From NCBI GenBank assembly GCA_019308995.1, contig JAFDHD010000020.1:1-34888 (forward strand): a stretch of 34,888 nt of DNA, given 5' to 3'. Below, piece after piece: positions 29,450 through 34,888 of the stretch. The notes below the pieces were generated by a model. The model saw only the letters and a list, made by a program, of their open reading frames with translations, made no database searches and was not told the DNA's origin. The stretch is from Deltaproteobacteria bacterium (lineage in GTDB: Bacteria > Desulfobacterota > Desulfarculia > Adiutricales > JAFDHD01). The position numbers and the translations under genes were made by a program. The first letter of the stretch is position 1. Each line of letters begins with the position of its first letter.

Positions 29450-30562
29450 TCAGATTATCTCCAATTCAGCGTGCAATGCGCCAGCCGCCTTGATGGTCTG
29501 GAAGATGACAATCAGGTCCCGGGGGGTGACTCCGATGGCATTGAGGGCCTGAACCAGCTCATTAATCGTGGGACCGCTTTCCAGTACCAATAGCTTTCTT
29601 GCTTCTTCCAGGACCTGGATTTCAGTTTCCGGAGTGACCACAGTTTCAGCGCCGCGCGGGGCAAAGGGAGGAGGCTGAGTCACGACCGGTCTTTCTCGAA
29701 TCTGAATGGACAAAGCGCCATGAGCCACGGCCACGGTTGAAATGCGGACGTTTTCCCCGATGACGATGGTCCCGGTGCGCTCGTTAATAATGACCTTGGC
29801 CACTGAATCGGGCGTGACTTCCAGATTTTCCAGGTCTGCAACCATGACGGCCAGATTATCCCTGAATCCTTCAGGGACCATGAAATTGACCGTACCCGAA
29901 TCAAGAGGACGCGCTGCTGCATTGGCCAGCATCTTGTTGATGAGTTCGGCTATGCGCAGAGCCGTGGTGAAGTCCGCCCGGTTCAATTTCAGGGTCATCT
30001 TGTGTTTGCCTGACCATTGAATTGGAACTTCGCGTTCAACTACAGCACCCCGGATGATCCGGCCCACGGTCGGATGATTCTTCTGCACACCGGCCGCAGC
30101 CCCGGCTACGGAAAATCCGCCAATGCTGACCGGGCCCTGGGCCACGGCGTAAATCTTGCGGTCCATCCCGTAAAGCGGCGTGGATAAAAGGGTGCCTCCT
30201 TGAAGGCTAGTGGCATCGCCCAGAGAAGAAATCAAGACATCAATTTTGTTTCCAGGTTTGGCAAAAGGAGGCAGACCCGCGGTGACCATGACCGCGGCCA
30301 CATTCTTGACCCGGACCTGCCGCGGTGAGACCTGGATACCCATCTGCTTGAGCATGTTGGTCAATGATTGAATGGTGAAGGTGGTGCCGCTTTTGTCACC
30401 GGTGCCACTGAGGCCGGCCACCAGGCCATAGCCGATAAGCTGATTGCTTCGAACACCCTCGAACGTGGCAATGTCTTTCAAACGAATACCCCAGGCTCCG
30501 GAAGCCTGGAAGGCAACAATGATAAGGACCGTAAAGGCTATTATAACTTTTTTCGGCGTCAT
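29450..30562 (-). CDS. flgI: Flagellar P-ring protein FlgI
   Basis: A 370-residue FlgI of normal length. An N-terminal signal peptide (about 1-25, KKVIIAFTVLIIVAFQASG) leads to RLKDIATFEGVRSNQLIGYG, the family start, then GLSGTGDKSGTTFTIQSLTN. Further signatures are RNVAAVMVTA-type sequence (VKNVAAVMVTAGLPPFAKPG), IDVLISSLGDATSLQGGTLL, and a C-terminal LVQALNAIGVTPRDLIVIFQ then TIKAAGALHAEL. The protein is exported by Sec and forms the ring around the rod in the peptidoglycan layer. It follows flgH by 21 bp and precedes flgJ by 2 bp. Confidence 0.97.
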   Translation of the reverse strand: MTPKKVIIAFTVLIIVAFQASGAWGIRLKDIATFEGVRSNQLIGYGLVAGLSGTGDKSGTTFTIQSLTNMLKQMGIQVSPRQVRVKNVAAVMVTAGLPPFAKPGNKIDVLISSLGDATSLQGGTLLSTPLYGMDRKIYAVAQGPVSIGGFSVAGAAAGVQKNHPTVGRIIRGAVVEREVPIQWSGKHKMTLKLNRADFTTALRIAELINKMLANAAARPLDSGTVNFMVPEGFRDNLAVMVADLENLEVTPDSVAKVIINERTGTIVIGENVRISTVAVAHGALSIQIRERPVVTQPPPFAPRGAETVVTPETEIQVLEEARKLLVLESGPTINELVQALNAIGVTPRDLIVIFQTIKAAGALHAELEII

Positions 30563-30583
30563 GAGGTCTTGAGTTCTCCCTGA

Positions 30584-31300
30584 TCAGAAGGGCCAGACAT
30601 GATCCAGGAGTCTGGCCAGCCAGCCCGGACGCTGCTTGGCGCTGATCACGCCCTTGCCAGTGTAAGAGATCCTGGCGTCAGCGATATACGTGGACAGGAT
30701 CGTGTTGTCAGATGATATGTCTGTCGGCCGAATGATCCCTTCAAGAATAATATACTGCTTTTCATGGTTGACCGTGATCTCTCGCGTGCCCCGGATCGAA
30801 AGGTCGCCGTTGGGCAGAATCTGCACCACTCGAGCTGACATCTGGGCTGTCATGTCTTCTTTACGTGTGGTTTGTCCTGAGCCTTTGAAGCTCGAGGAGT
30901 ACTTGGCGCCCAGCATGGAGGAGGGGTTAAAAGCGACATGGGGATTATGCGGGATTCTATCCTGGTATCCGAGGAGGGCGGAGATACCGGCGCTCAACTC
31001 ATATTCTTTGCCCGTTTGTGTATTGGCCTGCTTTGAGGCCTTGGACGTTTCCACAATATTAATGGTTACGATATCGCCGACCCGGTAAGCCTTGAGGTCT
31101 CGATAAAAGGCAGGCATGACGGTTTGGCTAAAAAGAGAGCCTTCGGTCCTGGAAACCGGGGCTGGCTGGGTCAGTATGGGTGCAATGTATTTCGCTTCAG
31201 GCCTGGGGCTTATGGTCAGAGCCGCTCCGCTGCCGCAACCGGCCATAATGACCAGAAGGGCGGTCAGAACGATGAAAGCGGCAAGCTGCTTATTTTTCAT
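30584..31300 (-). CDS. flgH: Flagellar L-ring lipoprotein FlgH
   Basis: A 238-residue FlgH. It has a lipoprotein signal peptide with the lipobox VIMAGC (cysteine at about residue 22). Family features are the YRVGDIVTINIVETSKASKQ segment (about 72-91), followed by ANTQTGKEYE, the FKGSGQTTRKEDMTAQMSAR segment (about 138-157) and NGDLSIRGTREITVNHEKQY, then RPTDISSDNTILSTYIADAR. FlgH forms the ring in the outer membrane, which confirms that the organism has one. It lies 18 bp after flgA and 21 bp before flgI. Confidence 0.97.
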   Translation of the reverse strand: MKNKQLAAFIVLTALLVIMAGCGSGAALTISPRPEAKYIAPILTQPAPVSRTEGSLFSQTVMPAFYRDLKAYRVGDIVTINIVETSKASKQANTQTGKEYELSAGISALLGYQDRIPHNPHVAFNPSSMLGAKYSSSFKGSGQTTRKEDMTAQMSARVVQILPNGDLSIRGTREITVNHEKQYIILEGIIRPTDISSDNTILSTYIADARISYTGKGVISAKQRPGWLARLLDHVWPF

Positions 31301-31318
31301 GGGCTGTCTCCATAAAGT

Positions 31319-32308
31319 TCAAAAGTCAATCCGGGCCAGGTTTGGGCCCAGAATTCTGGCCATAACCACCTTTTTACTCCTGAGATTGAGTACAGGTATT
31401 TTTTCCCCGGCCGCGCCGTCCTGTTTGGCCTTACCGAGCGTTGTGATGCGCAGTGTCCCGGATTCGACCATAATGGTCAGGGTGTCGCCTTTTTTGACCA
31501 CGGGCTGTTTACTCAGGTCCCGGGCCAGGATGGGCTGACCAGGATGAAGGCGGCGCCGGCGGTTGGCTTTCCCAATGACCTCGGCCGGGCTGTTTATAGC
31601 TGCCTGTCTGAGGCGGGCCAGGTTGACCCGGGCCGTTTTTATATCCTTGGCTCGTATGACCTCGCCCCTCTCTATGGTTCGGGCTGCAACCACGGCCTGG
31701 CAAAAGAGGTTAATGCGTCCCGCGACTCTGACATGGGCCGCTTCCTTATTATCAACAAAGCAGTATATGGTCAGGCTCAAATAAGTCGGATTAGGGGTGG
31801 GGTGAGATATAATCTTGTACGTCAGGCGACCAGCAGGAAGACGGGGAAGGGTTCCTGCCCGCAGGCTGACCAGCTCCCAGTCGCTGCTTCGGTAAGGGTC
31901 GTTTGCAGAGAGGTAGTCCTTGAAAATCTTTTTCAGTATTTCCGCGGTAATGGTTTGATATTCCCGGGAAACGGTCACCAGCTGAGGCAGACTCCACTCA
32001 AACCGATCCAGAGGCAGGCTGGAAGCGCGAAGGCGATGCGTCAGGTAGTCCTGGCGAATCTTGATGGATTGACCGGGTTTGGGCGCCTTGGTAATAAAAA
32101 CCAGGCCGATATCTCTTTTCAGGGCGCAATCCGGTCCGGTGATAAAAGCTATATCCTTAAGAAATATTTTTGCGCCGCGGACATGGGCTTTGGACTTCAC
32201 CATGACAGACAGGTCAGCAGCCTGGCCCGCTGTCAGGCGGCAGGCCAGCAGAATGGCCAGGATGAGCGAGAAGACCAGAGACCTGGTTAGACCCGATTTT
32301 AATGACAT
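31319..32308 (-). CDS. flgA: Flagellar P-ring assembly chaperone FlgA
   Basis: A 329-residue FlgA, longer than the 220 or so residues of the enterobacterial protein. A signal peptide (about 1-30, SLVFSLILAILLACRLTAG) is followed by an N-terminal domain (about 35-200) and the SAF-type C-terminal domain with VVAARTIERGEVIRAKDIKT, VIGKANRRRRLHPGQPILAR and KKGDTLTIMVESGTLRITT (about 205-300). FlgA binds FlgI in the periplasm and is needed for P-ring formation. The gene is between flgG and flgH, a standard position in this phylum. Confidence 0.93.
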   Translation of the reverse strand: MSLKSGLTRSLVFSLILAILLACRLTAGQAADLSVMVKSKAHVRGAKIFLKDIAFITGPDCALKRDIGLVFITKAPKPGQSIKIRQDYLTHRLRASSLPLDRFEWSLPQLVTVSREYQTITAEILKKIFKDYLSANDPYRSSDWELVSLRAGTLPRLPAGRLTYKIISHPTPNPTYLSLTIYCFVDNKEAAHVRVAGRINLFCQAVVAARTIERGEVIRAKDIKTARVNLARLRQAAINSPAEVIGKANRRRRLHPGQPILARDLSKQPVVKKGDTLTIMVESGTLRITTLGKAKQDGAAGEKIPVLNLRSKKVVMARILGPNLARIDF

Positions 32309-32325
32309 TTACAAGGTTGCCTCAT

Positions 32326-33108
32326 CTACCGTTTGATATTGACGGCAATACTGAGCATCTCGTCAGCAGACTGTATCGCCTTTGAGTTGATTTCGTAAGC
32401 TCTCTGAGCCACGATCATGTTGACCATCTCCGTGACCACATCCACATTTGACATTTCTATAAATCCCTGGGCAATAGTGCCATATCCCTCTTCCCCGGGA
32501 TTTCCTTCAACCGGAGAGCCAGAGGCATTGGTCTGGCCGTAAAGGTTCTTGCCCAAGGCATACAGGCCGCCAGGATTTTGAAAACGAACCAGTGTGATGC
32601 GGGTAGCGGCCAGCTCCTCGCCATTGGCGTCCAGCGCGGTTATGTTGCCGCCTGAGTCAATATTGATCTGGACCGCCTCCGCTGGCACGGCGAATTCAGG
32701 CTGGAGCGGATTGCCTTCCGCATCAACGATGGTCCCGGTGCTGTCCAGCTTGAAAGACCCGGAGCGCGTGTAAACATCTTCCCCGTTTCTCAAGAGACGG
32801 AAGAAACCGTCCCCCTCGATGGCAAGATCAAGCTGCCTTCCGGTCTGGTGGTAATCACCCTGGGTAAACATCTTTTGTACGGTAATCGGTTTGACACCCA
32901 TGCCGATCTGGATGCCGACCGGAATCTGCTGCCCGGCGGCAGTCTCGGTACCCGCAGCGCGTAAGGTCTGGTAAAGCAGGTCCTGAAATTCAGCCCGGCT
33001 TTTCTTGAAACCATTCGTGTTCACGTTGGCCAGGTTGTGGGCGATAACGTCCAGGTTGAGCTGCTGGGCGTTCATGCCGGTGGCTGCGGTCCATAACCCT
33101 CTAATCAT
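32326..33108 (-). CDS. flgG: Flagellar distal rod protein FlgG
   Basis: A 260-residue FlgG, exactly the length of the family. The N terminus, MIRGLWTAATGMNAQQLNLD then VIAHNLANVNTNGFKKSRAE, and the following FQDLLYQTLRAAG are textbook FlgG. The G-specific middle has DLAIEGDGFFRLLRNGEDVY and TRSGSFKLDSTGTIVDAEGN. The C terminus has FIEMSNVDVVTEMVNMIVAQ followed by RAYEINSKAIQSADEMLSIA. It forms the distal rod through the P and L rings. It is second in the operon, 23 bp behind flgF. Confidence 0.98.
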   Translation of the reverse strand: MIRGLWTAATGMNAQQLNLDVIAHNLANVNTNGFKKSRAEFQDLLYQTLRAAGTETAAGQQIPVGIQIGMGVKPITVQKMFTQGDYHQTGRQLDLAIEGDGFFRLLRNGEDVYTRSGSFKLDSTGTIVDAEGNPLQPEFAVPAEAVQINIDSGGNITALDANGEELAATRITLVRFQNPGGLYALGKNLYGQTNASGSPVEGNPGEEGYGTIAQGFIEMSNVDVVTEMVNMIVAQRAYEINSKAIQSADEMLSIAVNIKR

Positions 33109-33131
33109 ATGTTTTTTCTCCCTTTAACCGG

Positions 33132-33812
33132 TTAAAACAGACGTCCAACGTCATTGATGATCTTGGTGTCGGTTTCTTCAAACGAGTGAATGACCTTTTG
33201 AAACGCCTCATAGGTTCTGGTGGTGTCAATGAGGTTGATCATGGCGTTTACCGGGTTGACGTTGGACATCTCCAGATAACCCTGTTCGATGGTCGTTTTT
33301 TCAGCGGCGCTGCCCGTTACGCCAGCGCTTAGGGGCATGAAAAAATCGTTTCCTTGCTTTTTCAGCATGGAGAGGTTTTCAAATTCGACAATTTCGATGG
33401 CGCCTATGTTTTCATTATCCGCCAGGACACTGCCATCAGGCCCGATGACGACCTCCCGGGCTTCCCTTGGGATGGTCAGTTCTCCCTGGATGGGGTAACC
33501 GTCCTGGGTGACCAGCACGCCGTCGCTGTTGAGCGTAAAGATACCGTTGCGGGTGAAACGTGTTCCAAAAGGGGTTTGGATTTGAAAAAAGCCGGGGCCG
33601 CTGAGCGCGAGATCGAACCGTCCGCCCGTTTGTTTCAGCATGCCCTGGCTGAAGTCAGACTTGGTCGCGGTGACCATAAAGTCTTTAAATACCGGCACAT
33701 CTCTCTTAAAACCCGGGGTGTTGACATTCGAAAGATTATTGGCCGTGACGTTGAGCCGATACTCCTGAGCCATGCTTCCGATAATACTTCTGAAAATATT
33801 GTTAAGCCGCAT
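33132..33812 (-). CDS. flgF: Flagellar proximal rod protein FlgF
   Basis: A 226-residue rod/hook-family protein directly before flgG. The N terminus contains YRLNVTANNLSNVNTPGFKR (about 18-37), then FDLALSGPGFFQIQTPFGTR and FTRNGIFTLNSDGVLVTQDG in the middle and YLEMSNVNPVNAMINLIDTT RTYEAF at the end (split here for length). Shorter than FlgG and preceding it, so FlgF is the best call; the length is slightly below the 240-250 usual for FlgF. It is the first gene of the operon, with a perfect sigma-54 promoter about 50 bp upstream. Confidence 0.92.
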   Translation of the reverse strand: MRLNNIFRSIIGSMAQEYRLNVTANNLSNVNTPGFKRDVPVFKDFMVTATKSDFSQGMLKQTGGRFDLALSGPGFFQIQTPFGTRFTRNGIFTLNSDGVLVTQDGYPIQGELTIPREAREVVIGPDGSVLADNENIGAIEIVEFENLSMLKKQGNDFFMPLSAGVTGSAAEKTTIEQGYLEMSNVNPVNAMINLIDTTRTYEAFQKVIHSFEETDTKIINDVGRLF

Positions 33813-33861
33813 GCTGTTTTTTCCGTCTTAAGTTAGATTTCACTTTTCTGGTTTCATGGTG

Positions 33862-33877
33862 AGCAAATTGCGTGCCA
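33862..33877 (-). promoter_or_regulatory. Sigma-54 type promoter of the flgF operon
   Basis: Read on the minus strand: TGGCAC (33877-33872), GCAAT, TTGCT (33866-33862), a perfect match to TGGCAC-N5-TTGCW. The predicted start near 33850 lies about 38 bp before the flgF ATG. It indicates RpoN control with an enhancer-binding regulator encoded elsewhere. Confidence 0.85.
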
Positions 33878-34078
33878 TGGGATGACAGGCTAGTGTCCGC
33901 GGGCCTGTCCAGTTGTATCTATTTGATATTACGTCCATTTGCATGCCAGGTAATAAATTAGCCTTCAAGTCAATCTTATGAGGGTTATCAGAAAAATTTG
34001 CCTAGTAACTTCATGTCTTAATGCTGCTTACGGCCATGTTCCTTCATCAGCTAAAAACAACCGCGATTCCCGGTCTAG

Positions 34079-34106
34079 TTATCGGTAAATCTCATCAAAT
34101 ACTTTA
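34079..34106 (-). promoter_or_regulatory. Variant sigma-28 type site upstream of the flg operon
   Basis: Read on the minus strand: TAAAGTAT (34106-34099), 12-bp spacer, ACCGATAA (34086-34079). Both boxes are good but the spacer is one base longer than at the other sites. If active it would add late, sigma-28-driven transcription of flgF to flgL, with a leader of about 260 nt. Confidence 0.45.
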
Positions 34107-34200
34107 ATTTTGTTTGAGTATTGCTTCAGGAAAACTTAGAGAAAGGTTTAGCTTCGAGGCAGGTGCTGATCGTTACCTTTGCCAGCAGCTCGAGGGCTTC

Positions 34201-34737
34201 TTATTCAACCCTTTTTTGAACTATCTCTTTGAGGACATTGAAGAATTTATTTCTAATCTTTTCGATGTGTAATGCTTCCTCATAACTGACACGAACCCTA
34301 TCTTTGGTCATATATCTTTTTGGTTCAATTTGTAATGCATATGAATTGACCTGTCTTTTCCAGAACCATTCTGCGCATCCGAATTGAACGTATTCCGGGT
34401 CTATTTCCGGGATTTTTTTCAGGTCGCGAAATAATTCTCTTCCAAGGTCACTGTTTTCTAGGCACAGAGCCAGATAGGCTATTCGGTATTCAACGCTTGT
34501 AAGGCTGGTTGAAGTTGGCAAGGGCTCGATGTTTTTAAGGTTCCTTTGATAATGATGCAGAAAATGTCCATAACAGCTTTGCAAGGTGAAGCAATATGGC
34601 AGCTTTGAAAAACCATCAATTATTGCAATGATAGGCGCATCAATAGTGTTAATATTCAGCCTGTTTAAGGATTGGCGCCGTTGCTTGTGAAAATGAGGAT
34701 TGTTCTCAAAGTCTTTTAATTTTATGAAAGTTTCCAA
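34201..34737 (-). CDS. Unknown protein with a TLQSCYGHF motif
   Basis: A 178-residue protein that I do not recognise with certainty. Visible parts are IDAPIIAIIDGFSKLPYCFT then LQSCYGHFLHH (about 32-62), YRIAYLALCLE (84-94), and VQFGCAEWFWKRQVNSYALQ followed by IEPKRYM (117-143), and a charged helix at the end. The order of a cysteine motif preceded by T and S and a later strand ending in EP faintly recalls the TYW3/Taw3 fold (TSSCSGR and FxFEP), but this is only a suggestion. It lacks signal peptide and membrane segments. Its base composition is more AT-rich than the flagellar genes. There is no sign that it belongs to the flagellar system. Confidence 0.7.
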   Translation of the reverse strand: METFIKLKDFENNPHFHKQRRQSLNRLNINTIDAPIIAIIDGFSKLPYCFTLQSCYGHFLHHYQRNLKNIEPLPTSTSLTSVEYRIAYLALCLENSDLGRELFRDLKKIPEIDPEYVQFGCAEWFWKRQVNSYALQIEPKRYMTKDRVRVSYEEALHIEKIRNKFFNVLKEIVQKRVE

Positions 34738-34888
34738 TGGCCTGATCCTTAATCTGTGAAAAACGAGATTTAATCTTACAATTCAATTACTAGGGCTTCA
34801 ACCTGGCCGGACATTTTATCTTAATTATGGATCTATGAACATTGTCGTTGATCTGAATTTGGAGCATAGATTGCAAGCCATAACCTAT

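Larger units (their letters stand above)
33813..34200. other. Promoter region upstream of the flg operon
   Basis: About 390 bp between two minus-strand genes. It carries a perfect sigma-54-type promoter (33862-33877) and a variant sigma-28-type site (34079-34106). No gene and no clear terminator for the 178-aa gene were seen. Confidence 0.5.

Noticed and set aside
31544-32290. 248-codon open frame antisense to flgA
   Set aside because: flgA is clearly coding in its own frame with signal peptide and SAF domain; the opposite frame has no family features.

Overview
The window is a late flagellar locus from a Gram-negative, polarly or laterally flagellated bacterium, most likely of the Desulfobacterota (former Deltaproteobacteria). 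This rests on established gene-order knowledge: flgF-G-A-H-I-J-N-K-L together with csrA, fliW, flgM and a DVU0524-type FlgM-associated gene recalls Desulfovibrio-like genomes. P- and L-ring genes (flgI, flgH) show an outer membrane. The genus cannot be told from the sequence. The window starts exactly on one arm of a 23-bp inverted repeat, so position 1 may be a contig edge.

Layout. 1-445: no convincing intact gene; the inverted repeat and a short phage-type gene remnant. 446-2489 (minus): a PilZ protein and a receiver-GAF-like-GGDEF diguanylate cyclase with overlapping ends, a c-di-GMP pair. 2832-3641 (minus): a GNAT acetyltransferase. 3884-9353: flaG (minus) divergent from flagellin 1, then fliD and fliS. 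9404-18706 (minus): one long operon reading from a glycosyltransferase with TPR repeats, a small unknown gene, a GT2-TPR protein, a two-headed GT4/CgeB-type glycosyltransferase and a GT9 protein to a truncated Maf-like protein, a frameshifted gene, an unknown 202-aa protein and a FliT-like chaperone. This looks like a flagellin glycosylation and export-chaperone island. 19225-19978 (plus): FlgM-associated gene and flgM, closed by a strong terminator. 20039-20740 (minus): csrA-fliW. 21276-23975 (plus): a small unknown gene, flagellin 2 and a divergent flagellin-like protein. 24119-33812 (minus): nine-gene flg operon. 34201-34737 (minus): an unassigned protein.

Regulation can be read directly. 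Sigma-28 type sites (TAAA-like, 11 bp, nCCGATAA) stand before flaG, flagellin 1, the flgM pair and the small gene-flagellin 2 unit, with an additional one further upstream of the latter and one variant upstream of flgF. Sigma-54 type -24/-12 sites (TGGCAC-N5-TTGCW) stand before flgF (perfect match), fliD (one mismatch), the glycosyltransferase operon (one mismatch) and, more weakly, the flgM pair. This fits a hierarchy in which sigma-54 makes rings, hook-filament junction, cap and glycosylation machinery, FlgM holds back sigma-28, and sigma-28 then makes filament proteins; CsrA-FliW probably controls flagellin translation.

Most notable: mosaic flagellin paralogues with an abrupt identity boundary that suggests gene conversion; a repeated beta-rich module present three times in an oversized FlgL and once in FlgK; a D1-like flagellin relative behind flagellin 2; a sigma-28-driven 64-aa protein whose first residues resemble the flagellin N terminus; and a decayed paralogue plus truncated Maf protein in the glycosylation operon. 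No tRNA, rRNA, CRISPR array or intact transposase was seen.
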